Shown: positions 16,827 to 25,803, counted from the stretch's first letter. The stretch: DNA of 64,000 nt from Clostridiales bacterium FE2011 (GCA_017569305.1 CP069418.1:1984001-2048000); one strand, 5' to 3'. Translations and numbers: made by a program. Notes: a model not told the origin generated them from the letters alone.

Positions 16827-18611
16827 ATGGATATTCTGGATTTTGTAATGCTCCTGGGCGGTGTGGCGATGTTCCTTTACGGTATGTCGCTGATGGGTGA
16901 CGGATTGAAAAAGGTTGCCGGCAACAAGCTGGAACTGATTCTTTACCGCCTTTCATCCACCCCGCTCAAGGGCATTTTGCTTGGTACGGGGGTCACCGCG
17001 GTGATCCAGTCGTCTTCTGCCACCAGCGTCATGGTGGTCGGTTTTGTGAACTCGGCCATGATGAAGCTTCGCCAGGCCATCGCGATTATCATGGGCGCGG
17101 TGATCGGTACCAGCATCACCGGCTGGATTATCTGCCTGTCCGGCATGTCCGGCGGCGGAACTTCTCCCTTCCTGCAGCTGCTGAGCACGGAAGCGCTGGC
17201 GGCCCTGACGGCCATCGCCGCGATCCTGATGAAGCATATCTCCAAAAAGCGCAGCGTCAGCCACGCGGCGGATATCCTGATGGGTTTTGCGGTGCTGATG
17301 TTCGGCATGAAGACCATGAGCGGCTCTGTGTCGGTGCTGAAGGAGGATCCCGGCTTCATTTCCTTCCTGACGAACTTTTCCAATCCGTTCCTGGGCATCC
17401 TGATCGGCGTCCTGTTTACCGCCGTACTCCAGAGTGCTTCCGCGGCTGTCGGTATCCTGCAGGCGCTGTCCGCCACGGGCCTGATCACGCTGGATGTGGC
17501 GCTGCCGATTATCCTGGGTATCGCGATCGGCGGATCGGTGCCGGTATTGCTTTCCGGTATGGGTTCTCCCCGGGACGGCCGGCGGACAGCCATGTCCTAC
17601 CTGGTGATTGAAATCCTGCGGGTAATCCTGTTTGCAGCCGTGTTCTATATCCTGAACGCGATCCTGCATTTCTCCTTTATGAATAAAGTGATGGATATGT
17701 TCTCCATCGCGCTCGTCAATACCCTGTTCCGGGTATCCACCGTGATTGTGCTGGCCCTGTTCATTCCGCTGATTGAGAAGCTGATGATCCTCCTGGTACC
17801 CGGCAATCCCGCGGATGAAGAAAATACCCGGGATATGGACCGGCTGGAGGAACGCTTCCTTGCGTATCCGACCCTGGCTGTTGAGCAGACCCGTTTGACC
17901 ATCAATAAGATGGCGGAGCTGACCCGGAAATCCATGGTGGTCGCCATCAACCTGCTGGATGATTATTCCGAGAAGGGCTTTGCGGAAGTGGAAAGCCTGG
18001 AAGGCATTGTGGACCGCTATGAAGATAAGATCGGCAGCTACCTGATGAAGCTGACCGGACGTGAAATGACGGAGACCCAGAACAAGGCTGTCAGCCAGTA
18101 CCTGCGCGCCATCACGGACCTGGAACGCATCAGCGACCATGCCATGAACATCGCGGAACGGGCGCAGGAGCTGAAGGAAAAGAACATCTCCTTCTCCGAC
18201 AAGGGAGCCAAGGAGATGAACAACCTGACCGCGGCCATCAGCGAGATCATGAATATCACCTTCGAAAGCTTCCTGAACGACGATGTGGAGGAAGCCTACC
18301 GGGTGGAACCGCTGGAGCAGATCATCGACAAGCTGTGCCGCAAGATGAAGGAAAAACACACCGCCCGGCTGCAGAAGGGCAAATGCACCATCAGCCAGGG
18401 TTATGTGTTCAATGACCTGATTGCCGACTTTGAGCGCGTCAGCGATCACTGCTCCAATATTGCCATCGTGATTGTGGACCTGATCAGCGACTCCCTGGAC
18501 GTGCACGAGCTGACCGAATCCATGCATGAGGGCCATCCCCATCATTATGAGGACTACCTCGAAGAATATACCCTCAAATATATGCCCAAGAAGAAGGAAG
18601 AAACCCCGTGA
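16827..18611 (+). CDS. Na/Pi cotransporter family protein with PhoU-like domain
   Basis: A 594-residue membrane protein. The first 330 residues hold two repeats of the sodium/phosphate transporter fold, each with a QSSSA- or QSASA-type motif (VIQSSSATSVMVVGFVNSAM near residue 60 and VLQSASAAVGILQALSATG near 205). Residues about 340-560 form a soluble helical PhoU-like domain (SVNQYLRAITDLERISDHAMN-like and DFERVSDHCSNIAIVIVDL motifs, the latter visible near 530). It should import phosphate, driven by sodium, with the PhoU part giving feedback control. The start has GGAGG upstream. The next gene's GTG overlaps its TGA, so the two are coupled. Confidence 0.93.
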   Translation: MDILDFVMLLGGVAMFLYGMSLMGDGLKKVAGNKLELILYRLSSTPLKGILLGTGVTAVIQSSSATSVMVVGFVNSAMMKLRQAIAIIMGAVIGTSITGWIICLSGMSGGGTSPFLQLLSTEALAALTAIAAILMKHISKKRSVSHAADILMGFAVLMFGMKTMSGSVSVLKEDPGFISFLTNFSNPFLGILIGVLFTAVLQSASAAVGILQALSATGLITLDVALPIILGIAIGGSVPVLLSGMGSPRDGRRTAMSYLVIEILRVILFAAVFYILNAILHFSFMNKVMDMFSIALVNTLFRVSTVIVLALFIPLIEKLMILLVPGNPADEENTRDMDRLEERFLAYPTLAVEQTRLTINKMAELTRKSMVVAINLLDDYSEKGFAEVESLEGIVDRYEDKIGSYLMKLTGREMTETQNKAVSQYLRAITDLERISDHAMNIAERAQELKEKNISFSDKGAKEMNNLTAAISEIMNITFESFLNDDVEEAYRVEPLEQIIDKLCRKMKEKHTARLQKGKCTISQGYVFNDLIADFERVSDHCSNIAIVIVDLISDSLDVHELTESMHEGHPHHYEDYLEEYTLKYMPKKKEETP

Positions 18612-20227
18612 AATCCATCAGATCCAAGATTACCATTCTGACCGCAAGCGCGGTGGTAATCGCAGTTATTGTGGCGGCACTCCTCGGAACACTGGCCATC
18701 AGAAGTATGGCAAACAGCAATGCGGAGCGAACGCTCCGCTTGCTTTGCGAAACGGGACAAAAAAACCTGGATGCGTACTTTGACAGTATTGAGCAGTCTG
18801 TTGGAACTGTTTCCTCCTTTGCGGACGGAGACCTGAAGGGCCTGGAGGAAAGCGCACTTCAGGCGCATGTGGACAGGACGCGGGATATTTTTGCCAAGGC
18901 CGCGAACCGGACAAACGGCGTCCTGACATATTACTACCGTATTGATCCGGCTGTGTCGGATACCGTGAAAGGCTTCTGGTATACCAACCTGGACGGGGAA
19001 GGATTTACGGAGCATCAGGTTACGGATATTACCCTTTATGATACAGAGGACACTTCAGCCCTGGTGTGGTTTACCGTGCCGAAGGCCACCGGAAAGGCTA
19101 TCTGGCTGCCGCCCTATGTGACAGACAACCTGGATGTGCTTGTGCTTTCCTATAACGTGCCGATCTACTGGCAGGGCACCTTTGTGGGCGTGATCGGTAT
19201 TGAGATTGATTATTCGACCATGGCGGGACTGGTGGACAATATCCGGCCCTACACCAGCGGTTATGCTTTCATCAATGATTCGGAAGGAATTATCATTTAC
19301 CATCCTCAGATGACCCAGGAGGAACTGGAAAGCGAAAATAAAAAGGAAACGCCCTATGGTATGCTGGATGAAAGCGCCATTATTCACTACACCTTCAACG
19401 GAGTGGCGAAGCAGGCGTCCTGGCTGCCGCTGAGCAACGGCATGCGCCTGAACGTGACTGTACCCGTATCGGAAATCAATGAGGACTGGCTCAGGTGGAT
19501 TCAGGAGATTGTGATTGTTCTGGCTGTACTGCTGGTTTTTGTGGTCCTGGCCGCCTCTCTTCTTTCCGGTCACCTGACCCGGCCGCTCCGGCAGCTGACG
19601 AAGGCAGCCGGGGAAGTGAATGCCGGTAATTATGACGTGATCCTGGAGAACCGGACCAATGACGAGGTCGGTATCCTGACCGGCGCCTTCAACAAGCTGA
19701 TTTCTCACCTGAAAGGCTATATCCGCAACCTGAACGACCTGGCGTACGGAGATGCGCTGACGGCGGTGCGCAACCTGGGCGCGTTCAACCTCTTCCTGGA
19801 GGACCTGAAGAAGGACACAGGGGAGGGACAGGATCTTCCGCCTTTTGCCGTATGCTTCTTTGACTGCAATGACCTGAAGGTGATCAACGACAAATACGGT
19901 CATGACAAGGGCGACCTTTACCTGAAGGGCGCCTGTGCCATCATCTGCCAGGTCTTCTCCCACAGCCCCGTTTTCCGGATCGGCGGGGATGAATTCGCCG
20001 CAATCCTCCGGAACCGGGAGTATGAGCGCAGGGATGAACTGGTGGAACAGTTTGACCAATGCTGCTATGACCTGTGCGCGGTCAGCAAGGAACCCTGGGA
20101 AAGGATCCATGTGGCCCGCGGCATGGCGGTCTATGATCCAAAGCAGGATCAGAGCGTAGAGGATGTGGTGCGCCGCGCGGACAGCCTCATGTATGAGAAC
20201 AAACGGGAACAAAAGAGCAGGAAATAA
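18608..20227 (+). CDS. Membrane-bound diguanylate cyclase (sensor domain-HAMP-GGDEF)
   Basis: A 539-residue protein: helix 1 at about residues 9-30, a Cache-like extracytoplasmic sensor of about 260 residues, helix 2 at about 297-320, a HAMP segment (LTRPLRQLTKAAGEV), then a GGDEF domain. The catalytic motif is intact (FRIGGDEFAAIL) and the substrate region reads FFDCNDLKVINDKYGHDKGD. No RxxD inhibitory site is visible before GGDEF. It should make cyclic di-GMP in response to an outside signal. It starts with GTG overlapping the stop of the phosphate transporter, with GGAAG 7 bases upstream. Coupling to a phosphate transporter is unusual and hints that phosphate status feeds into c-di-GMP. 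Confidence 0.92.
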   Translation: MKSIRSKITILTASAVVIAVIVAALLGTLAIRSMANSNAERTLRLLCETGQKNLDAYFDSIEQSVGTVSSFADGDLKGLEESALQAHVDRTRDIFAKAANRTNGVLTYYYRIDPAVSDTVKGFWYTNLDGEGFTEHQVTDITLYDTEDTSALVWFTVPKATGKAIWLPPYVTDNLDVLVLSYNVPIYWQGTFVGVIGIEIDYSTMAGLVDNIRPYTSGYAFINDSEGIIIYHPQMTQEELESENKKETPYGMLDESAIIHYTFNGVAKQASWLPLSNGMRLNVTVPVSEINEDWLRWIQEIVIVLAVLLVFVVLAASLLSGHLTRPLRQLTKAAGEVNAGNYDVILENRTNDEVGILTGAFNKLISHLKGYIRNLNDLAYGDALTAVRNLGAFNLFLEDLKKDTGEGQDLPPFAVCFFDCNDLKVINDKYGHDKGDLYLKGACAIICQVFSHSPVFRIGGDEFAAILRNREYERRDELVEQFDQCCYDLCAVSKEPWERIHVARGMAVYDPKQDQSVEDVVRRADSLMYENKREQKSRK

Positions 20228-20236
20228 TGAAACAGA

Positions 20237-20266
20237 AGAGAGGGAGCCTGTGCTCCCTCTCTTTTT
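20237..20266. terminator. Bidirectional terminator
   Basis: A perfect 11-bp stem AGAGAGGGAGC/GCTCCCTCTCT with loop CTGT, then TTTT. It lies between the diguanylate cyclase and the convergent LRR gene. Confidence 0.88.
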
Positions 20267-20290
20267 GAACTATATGATGCTTAATCCGAA

Positions 20291-21562
20291 TTACTTTACG
20301 GTGTACTTGATTCCTTTTGCTTCACAGTACTGCTGCGCATAGGAACCGTTGGAAACGGTGCAGACCAGTTTTTGACATCCATTGAAAGCGGTGTCCACGA
20401 TATTTGTAACACTGGCGGGAATAACAAGCTCTTTCAGGTTCTTACAGTCTTCGAAGGCATAGCTGCCGATGTAAGACACACCGTCCGGAATGACGAGGCT
20501 TTCAAGCTTGGCGCAGCGCCCGAAGGTGTAATAGCCGATCTCTGCCAATCCTTCCGGCAGGGTGACTTTGGTCAGGTTCTGGCAGCCTATGAAGGCGTCA
20601 GAGATTTTTGTAACGCTGTTCGGGACGATGATTTCCTTCAGGCCTTTGTTGTTTTCAAAAGCATTTGTTTCGATTTCCCGGATGCCATCCGGAATCTCCA
20701 GTGTGCCCTTCGTAACGTCCAGATAATAGACAAGCTTCTGGGTTGCTTTCTCGATCAGCATGTTGTCCTTCATTTCGAAGTAAGGGTTTTCCGGGGAAAC
20801 CTCGATGGATTTGAGACCGGTGCACCAACCGAAGGGGCCGTATCCCAGTTCTTTCAGCCCGGCCGGCAGGGTGATGGACTGCAGCTGGCTGTCGCCATAG
20901 AATTGCTGGAAGCCGATGGAGGTCACGCTGTCCGGGAGCGTAACGGATTTCAGGCCGCGGATGCTGCGGAACGCAAAGTCGCCGATGTCGGTGACGCTGT
21001 TCGGGATCTTTACGGATTTCAGGCTTTTTCCTTCAAACGCACCGGCTCCGATTTTTTTGATGCCCCAGAACACTTCATAGTCCCCGCCTTTTCCGGTGTA
21101 CTGGAGCAGGGTCATGGTGCTTTTTTCGATCAGCATATCGTTGTTGAAAACATATACGGGATGGTTGGGGGAGATCTGAATGGAGGTCAGCTTGGTGCAG
21201 TCAGCGAAAGCACCTTCAGAGATGCTGGTTACGCTGTCCGGGATGCTGATGGATTTCAGGCCGGAGCAGCCGCAGAAAGCAAAGAAATCAATCGAGGTTA
21301 CGCCGTCCGGGATGGTGACGTTGGTCAGCTTGGTGCAGTAGAAGAACGCGGAGCGGCCGATGGAGGTTACCTTGTGTCCGTCCAGTTCCGCGGGGATCAC
21401 AGTGTCATTGCATTTGCTGTCAACTTTTGTGATTTCCACTGTGCCGTCGCCTTTCAGCGTATATTCGTACATTCCGCACGTTCCGGCTGAGGCGGAAGAA
21501 ACGGAAAACAGGCATCCCCATACAAGCGTCAGGGCCAGGATCATGGTAAGCAGTTTCTTCAT
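20291..21562 (-). CDS. Secreted leucine-rich-repeat (LRR_5/BspA-like) protein
   Basis: About 423 residues from the ATG at 21562, which has AAAGGGG upstream. The signal peptide is MKKLLTMILALTLVWGCLFS, likely cut after SASA. The rest is a run of BspA-type repeats of about 23 residues, e.g. VTSIGRSAFFYCTKLTNVTI, VTSIDFFAFCGCSGLKSISI, VTDIGDFAFRSIRGLKSVTL. Two repeats are interrupted by inserts of the type NHPVYVFNNDMLIEKSTMTL. The C-terminus (YAQQYCEAKGIKYTVK) is a cap seen also in the LRR proteins at 56.6 and 60.8 kb. No sorting signal or anchor is visible. Such proteins act at the cell surface in adhesion or protein binding. Its promoter contains two TTTACA/GTTACA box pairs. Confidence 0.88.
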   Translation of the reverse strand: MKKLLTMILALTLVWGCLFSVSSASAGTCGMYEYTLKGDGTVEITKVDSKCNDTVIPAELDGHKVTSIGRSAFFYCTKLTNVTIPDGVTSIDFFAFCGCSGLKSISIPDSVTSISEGAFADCTKLTSIQISPNHPVYVFNNDMLIEKSTMTLLQYTGKGGDYEVFWGIKKIGAGAFEGKSLKSVKIPNSVTDIGDFAFRSIRGLKSVTLPDSVTSIGFQQFYGDSQLQSITLPAGLKELGYGPFGWCTGLKSIEVSPENPYFEMKDNMLIEKATQKLVYYLDVTKGTLEIPDGIREIETNAFENNKGLKEIIVPNSVTKISDAFIGCQNLTKVTLPEGLAEIGYYTFGRCAKLESLVIPDGVSYIGSYAFEDCKNLKELVIPASVTNIVDTAFNGCQKLVCTVSNGSYAQQYCEAKGIKYTVK

Positions 21563-21629
21563 TGGTAGGTTCCCCTTTCTGTTTTGCTGACCGGCTGTTT
21601 CAGAACCGGTCTCTATTCCTTTCAAGCAC

Positions 21630-21703
21630 ATTGTAACATGGCTTCAAGCGGTTTGCTGTAACAATACAGTAAATTGGTGTAACAACACTGTAAATTCTGT
21701 AAA
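21630..21703 (-). promoter_or_regulatory. Regulated promoter of the LRR gene with two box pairs
   Basis: Minus strand: pair 1 TTTACA (21694-21689) and GTTACA (21683-21678); pair 2 TTTACT (21673-21668) and GTTACA (21662-21657); 11-base steps inside each pair. An extra TTTACA is at 21703-21698. The -10 TACAAT (21635-21630) is 21 bases after the last box, so this promoter has a different offset from the four-box class. Confidence 0.65.
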
Positions 21704-21823
21704 CAGCGCCAAAACAGGAGCCGGACCTCGTCCGTCTCCTGTTCTTCATAGTAATATTCATCTGTTGAAAGATACTTGTTTATTGTTTCCCGGCTTTGCC
21801 AGGTTATTATTTTGCATTGTTCA

Positions 21824-22492
21824 TCAGTTATATACGTAGCCTGTGAAGTTGCAGCATTCACAGCCATCACCCATACAGCAGCCGCAGATCATGCGGTTTC
21901 TTTTGTCTGCAACTTTGGTCCGGATGCGGGGCAATGTCTGGCTGCAGGTTGGCGCCTTGTCGGAAAACAGGTAAGCCTGCAGCTCCTGCCAGGCGACGCC
22001 GTCTTCTGTCATGCCTGCCTGGCGCTGGAAGAGGATCACGCGCTGGGCGGTTTCCTGCGTATAGCGGTTGGTGAGGGCGGCGCCGCTGCGGATATAGCCC
22101 AGCTCCTGCAGCCGCTGTTTCAGGGCTATGACGTCATCGCCCTTGTCGCCGTCACGCAGCACACGGTAATCCAGCAGGGACAGGTCGGCGCCCCGGTAAA
22201 GGATCAGGAACTCTGTTTTGCAGTAACCGGTTTGTCCGTTCCAGCTGACTTCGCACCAGTCTTCCGCCTCTTTGGTCACCAGGATACAGGTGCCGTTTGG
22301 AATCTCGCCGATCACTTTTCCCTTCGGACCGGCAGTTTTCCGCAGCTTCAGCGCGCCTTTTTCCGTGGACACTTTGGCGGCTATGCTGTCCGGCTGTTCT
22401 TCCCCGTGGACGGACAGGGGAAACGCTGCCGTGAACAGCAGCATCAATATGATGAGCCCTGCCAAACCTTTACGCATCATTCTGTTTATCAT
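21824..22492 (-). CDS. Secreted SH3b/peptidoglycan-binding protein with CxxCxGxG-type cysteine tail
   Basis: A 222-residue protein. A signal peptide (about residues 8-30) precedes a bacterial SH3 domain (KLRKTAGPKGKVIGEIPNGT, residues about 48-67; WCEVSWNGQTGYCKTEFL) and a peptidoglycan-binding domain (LRDGDKGDDVIALKQRLQEL, about 111-130, then RYTQETAQRVILFQRQAGM). The last 20 residues carry CGCCMGDG and CECCNFTG. The first matches and the second nearly matches the CxxCxGxG zinc-binding repeat of DnaJ-type proteins. It lies 75 bases downstream of the zinc-transport operon on the same strand with no terminator between, so co-transcription and zinc binding at the wall are plausible. Exact function unknown. 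Confidence 0.8.
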   Translation of the reverse strand: MINRMMRKGLAGLIILMLLFTAAFPLSVHGEEQPDSIAAKVSTEKGALKLRKTAGPKGKVIGEIPNGTCILVTKEAEDWCEVSWNGQTGYCKTEFLILYRGADLSLLDYRVLRDGDKGDDVIALKQRLQELGYIRSGAALTNRYTQETAQRVILFQRQAGMTEDGVAWQELQAYLFSDKAPTCSQTLPRIRTKVADKRNRMICGCCMGDGCECCNFTGYVYN

Positions 22493-22567
22493 ATTATCCC
22501 ATCTCCATTGTCAGGGATTATCTTTTGTCGTAGTCATTTATTCATAATGCATTGCGATGAGCAGAAT

Positions 22568-23014
22568 TCAGTTTGCTTCATTCTGCTCAACGCTTGCGTC
22601 TACAAGATGCAGATAGAATGCCCCGTCTTCCACATAAGTTTCCAGGCGGCCGGTCACGGTGATATCCGCGTTGTCTTCCATGAAGTGATCCGGATCCTCC
22701 GGTTCAGTGAAGGGAACAAATTCCATGCCCTGCATACAGCAGGCGGTCGCGTCCGGAATCACACAGGCATAATAGAGATTGCCGTTGGAAGGTTCCCGGA
22801 AAAAACTGTAGTATCCCCGGACGCGGATCACTTTTCCGAGATAGGCACCGGGATCATATTGGATATTATAGATTTGCGCGTAGACGATTGTTCCGCTCAT
22901 CTTCGAAAGGTCCAGGTCCACCTGGAGCGGTTCGGAAGCGGTTTCCGCGAAAACCGCGGACAGGGATCCCAGGATCAGGAACAGTACCAGCAGTAAAGCA
23001 AGTCGATTTTTCAT
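22568..23014 (-). CDS. Secreted small protein of the zinc operon (OB-fold-like, unknown function)
   Basis: A 148-residue protein with signal peptide MKNRLALLLVLFLILGSLSAVFA. The mature part has beta-rich segments typical of an OB-like barrel (GKVIRVRGYYSFF, NADITVTGRLETYVEDG) and a CVIPDATACCMQG segment with three cysteines. The ATG overlaps the stop of znuB by one base (TAATG) and AAAGGAGGA lies inside znuB, so it is part of the zinc operon. Similar short proteins beside metal importers are known to me only as hypothetical. A periplasm-like metal-handling role is inferred. Confidence 0.75.
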   Translation of the reverse strand: MKNRLALLLVLFLILGSLSAVFAETASEPLQVDLDLSKMSGTIVYAQIYNIQYDPGAYLGKVIRVRGYYSFFREPSNGNLYYACVIPDATACCMQGMEFVPFTEPEDPDHFMEDNADITVTGRLETYVEDGAFYLHLVDASVEQNEAN

Positions 23015-23856
23015 TATGCAGTCCTCCTTTGCAGTTTCGCAATGCCGCAGCATGTCAGGAAAGCCACGATATCAGCCGCCACAATGGTTGATCCCGTCGG
23101 CGTTCCCGCCAGGATGGAGATCAGCAGGCCGGCCAGGGCGCAGCATACCGAAAGCACCGCGGAGCAGACCGTGACGGAACGAAAACTCTTGAAAAGCCGC
23201 ATGGCGGACATGGCGGGGAAGATAATCAGGGCGGAGATCAGCAGGGATCCCACCAGATTCATTGCCAGCACGATGATCACGGCGATCACTGTGGCGATCA
23301 GCAGGTTGTAGGCATCTGCCTTGCTGCCGGCCGCGCGGGCAAAGTCCTCGTCAAAGGTGACGGCAAAAATCCGGTTGTAGAAAAACAGGAACAGGATAAT
23401 CACCGCGATGGATAGTCCAAAGCACAGCCAGACCTCGGCAGGCCGCAGTGTCAGGATGGACATGGAGCCGAAGAGCGTGGTACACACGTCTCCGGCGAGA
23501 TTACCGGAAGATTTGAAAATGTTCAGCAGCAGGTAGCCTACTGCCAGCGCGCCGACGGAGATCATGGCAATGGCCGCGTCTCCCTTGATCCGTGCGTTCC
23601 GGCCGGCACGGAGGAGCAGTATGGCGCAGATCATGGTTACGGGCAGCACCAGGAGCATGTTGTTGCTCAGGTGCAGGACGCCGGCTACGGCCATTGCGCC
23701 GAAGGCTACATGGGAAAGGCCGTCCCCGATATAGGAGAAGCGTTTCAGCACCAGCGTCACGCCCAGCAGCGAGGAGCAGAGGGCGATCAGCACGCCGACA
23801 ATCAGCGCGTACCGGACGTAGCCAAACTGCAGATAGGTCATGAGGGTATCAATCAC
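23014..23856 (-). CDS. znuB: Zinc/metal ABC transporter permease (ZnuB-like)
   Basis: A 280-residue membrane protein with about eight hydrophobic helices and the ABC-3 family pattern (LLGVTLVLKRFSYIGDGLSHVAFGAMAVAG near residues 28-57; GSLLISALIIFPAMSAMRL near 200). It forms the channel for Zn2+ (Mn2+ possible). Its start overlaps the ATPase gene by 4 bases, and its stop overlaps the next gene by 1. Metal identity is inferred from the His-rich binding protein in the same operon. Confidence 0.92.
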   Translation of the reverse strand: MIDTLMTYLQFGYVRYALIVGVLIALCSSLLGVTLVLKRFSYIGDGLSHVAFGAMAVAGVLHLSNNMLLVLPVTMICAILLLRAGRNARIKGDAAIAMISVGALAVGYLLLNIFKSSGNLAGDVCTTLFGSMSILTLRPAEVWLCFGLSIAVIILFLFFYNRIFAVTFDEDFARAAGSKADAYNLLIATVIAVIIVLAMNLVGSLLISALIIFPAMSAMRLFKSFRSVTVCSAVLSVCCALAGLLISILAGTPTGSTIVAADIVAFLTCCGIAKLQRRTA

Positions 23857-24536
23857 AGCCGCTCACCGCCCTTCTCTGCCAGCCAGTCTTCCTTTGTGCC
23901 GAAGAATACGGATTCCCCGACAGCCAGGATATGAGAAGCGTCCTTTACGGCGGACGCAAGGTCATGGGAAATCATCAGGATGGTGACGCCTTCCCGGTTC
24001 AGCGACCGGATCAGCGCGTACATTTCCGCTGTAACATTCGGATCCAGCCCTGAAACCGGTTCGTCCAGGAACAGGAGTTTATCCGTCGCGCAAAGGGCCC
24101 GGGCCAGCAGCACGCGCTGCTGCTGGCCTCCGGACAGTTCACGGAAGCAGTGCTTTGCGAAAGCGCCGATTCCCATTTTGTTCATGTTTTCTTCCGCACG
24201 CTTTTTATCCGCGCGGGAATAGAAGGGCCGGTTTTTCAGCCGGGCCTGGCATCCGGACAGGACAACTTCCCTGACTGTGGCTGGAAAATCCTTCTGCACG
24301 TTGGTCTGCTGGGGAAGGTAACCGATTCCGCCTTCCCGCAGTCCATCGCCGAAGCGGATGCTTCCCCGCATTGGTTTCTGCAGGCCGAGGATTGTCCGCA
24401 TAAGGGTGGTTTTTCCGGAGCCGTTTTCACCGACGATACACAGGTAATCGCCGGCCTGCACCGAAAAAGACAGGTCCTCCAGTACGGGCCGTCCCTCGTA
24501 TCCGAGCCAAAGATGTTCACAGGTCAGTTGAGCCAT
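23853..24536 (-). CDS. znuC: Zinc/metal ABC transporter ATP-binding protein (ZnuC-like)
   Basis: A 227-residue ABC ATPase: Walker A GENGSGKTT near residues 36-44, Q-loop LPQQTNVQ, signature LSGGQQQR, Walker B KLLFLDEP with the catalytic Glu, and the switch His in MISHDLASA. It is encoded 13 bases after the binding protein and overlaps the permease gene by 4 bases, giving the order znuA-znuC-znuB. Confidence 0.94.
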   Translation of the reverse strand: MAQLTCEHLWLGYEGRPVLEDLSFSVQAGDYLCIVGENGSGKTTLMRTILGLQKPMRGSIRFGDGLREGGIGYLPQQTNVQKDFPATVREVVLSGCQARLKNRPFYSRADKKRAEENMNKMGIGAFAKHCFRELSGGQQQRVLLARALCATDKLLFLDEPVSGLDPNVTAEMYALIRSLNREGVTILMISHDLASAVKDASHILAVGESVFFGTKEDWLAEKGGERL

Positions 24537-24549
24537 CCTGATTCCTCCG

Positions 24550-25677
24550 TCAGTTCAGTGCTTCTTTCAGCACGGTCAGGTTTTCTTCCATCATGGAAAG
24601 ATAGGTCATGCCGTTTTCCACGTCTTCCGCGGTGACAGACTGCATGGAGTTCATGGTCAGCACTTTGCGGTCCGGATTGGAGGCGGTGGCAATGACGGTA
24701 TCGGCAATCTTGTGGTTGCCGCCTTCAATGGTCAGCACGGCAGGAAGGTTCAGTTCGTCAGTCTTGCCGGCCAGGAAAGCGATGGTGGCGAAGCTGGCTT
24801 CAGACTCTGCGGAGCAGCCGGTGAAGGCAGCGAAGTAGGTCAGGCCGTAATCATCTGCCAGGTAGCGGAAGGGAAAGCGGTCTGCAAACAGCACGGTCTT
24901 CAGGGCAGCATTATCAACAGCTTCGGTATATTTGGCGTCCAGTTCCTGCAGCTTGGCGTCATAGTCAGCGGCGTTGGCCAGGATGGCCTCTGCATTGGCG
25001 GCGTCAATGCCGGCCAGGGCTTTGGCGATGGCAGCGGTCAGCTTCCGCGCGTTACGCAGGCTCAGCCAAACATGCTCGTCATATTCTTCTTCGTGTTCAT
25101 GGTCATGGTCGTGATCATGTTCTTCATCGTGGTCATGATCCTCGTCATGCTCTTCCTCATGATCGTGATCCTCTTCGTGATCGTGGTCTTCATCCTCGTG
25201 GTCATGATCATGGTCTTCCTCTTCTTCATGATCATGGTCGTGATCTTCATCTTCCTCATGGTCGTGGTCATGGTCATGATCGTGCTCATGCTCCATGCCT
25301 TCCACGATCTCTTCCAGCTTCAGGTCTTCGCCCATGGCTTCCGTCAGGCTGATGGAGACCAGGTCGGGATTCATGGCGGATTCGAGCACGTCTTCCACCC
25401 ACTCGTCGCTTTCGCCGCCGACATAGATGAACAGGTCCGCGGTGGAAATGGTCATGATGTCCTGGGCGGAGGGCTGATAGGAGTGAAGATCCACGCCGTT
25501 GTCCAGCAGTAGCACCAGGTTGGTGTTTTCATTTTCACCGATAATCTGGCGGGCCCAGTCATAGATCGGGAAGATGGTGGTGACGACGGTCACGGGCTTG
25601 CTTTCGGCAACGCCCGTGCAGGGGACAAGGCCGATCAGCAGCATCAGGGAAAGCATAAATGCGAGAATCTTTTTCAT
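24550..25677 (-). CDS. znuA: Zinc ABC transporter substrate-binding protein with long His/Asp/Glu loop (ZnuA-like)
   Basis: About 375 residues from the ATG at 25677 (GGAGG upstream). The signal peptide is MKKILAFMLSLMLLIGLVPC, where LVPC may be a lipidation site. The fold begins VTVVTTIFPIYDWARQIIGE, with the metal-binding His in DLHSYQPSAQD. A run of about 80 residues (roughly 130-210) is almost only His, Asp and Glu, much longer than the loop of typical ZnuA proteins. The family's second metal site is near DEHVWLSLRNARKL. It captures Zn2+ for ZnuB/C. The loop may buffer zinc or pass it on from accessory proteins of the locus. Confidence 0.94.
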   Translation of the reverse strand: MKKILAFMLSLMLLIGLVPCTGVAESKPVTVVTTIFPIYDWARQIIGENENTNLVLLLDNGVDLHSYQPSAQDIMTISTADLFIYVGGESDEWVEDVLESAMNPDLVSISLTEAMGEDLKLEEIVEGMEHEHDHDHDHDHEEDEDHDHDHEEEEDHDHDHEDEDHDHEEDHDHEEEHDEDHDHDEEHDHDHDHEHEEEYDEHVWLSLRNARKLTAAIAKALAGIDAANAEAILANAADYDAKLQELDAKYTEAVDNAALKTVLFADRFPFRYLADDYGLTYFAAFTGCSAESEASFATIAFLAGKTDELNLPAVLTIEGGNHKIADTVIATASNPDRKVLTMNSMQSVTAEDVENGMTYLSMMEENLTVLKEALN

Positions 25678-25724
25678 AGTGTTATTTCCTCCGGTTTCAA
25701 TACGATTAACAGTTTTTTGGGCAT

Positions 25725-25792
25725 GAAAAAACAGGAATCCCAAAAACGCCGCGGATACCCTGAGGGTATACGGCTCCCTTTGAAATTCCTGT
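25725..25792 (-). terminator. Long hairpin with T-run between the small Cys protein and znuA
   Basis: Minus strand: outer arms ACAGGAAT (25792-25785) and ATTCCTGT (25738-25731) enclose an inner hairpin ATACCC-TCA-GGGTAT, and a T-run follows at once. It is a terminator for the upstream gene or an attenuator for znuA, whose ATG is about 50 bases further. No Zur box of the Bacillus type was found. Confidence 0.6.
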
Positions 25793-25803
25793 CTTTGATT
25801 TAG

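Noticed and set aside
16953..18545. A 530-residue minus-strand frame opposite the Na/Pi cotransporter gene
   Set aside because: It is His/Gln-rich shadow sequence of a conserved membrane protein gene and has no binding site or domain.
25680..25800. A Zur box before znuA
   Set aside because: Only fragments such as AATCGTATT are present; no full inverted repeat of the Bacillus Zur type was found.
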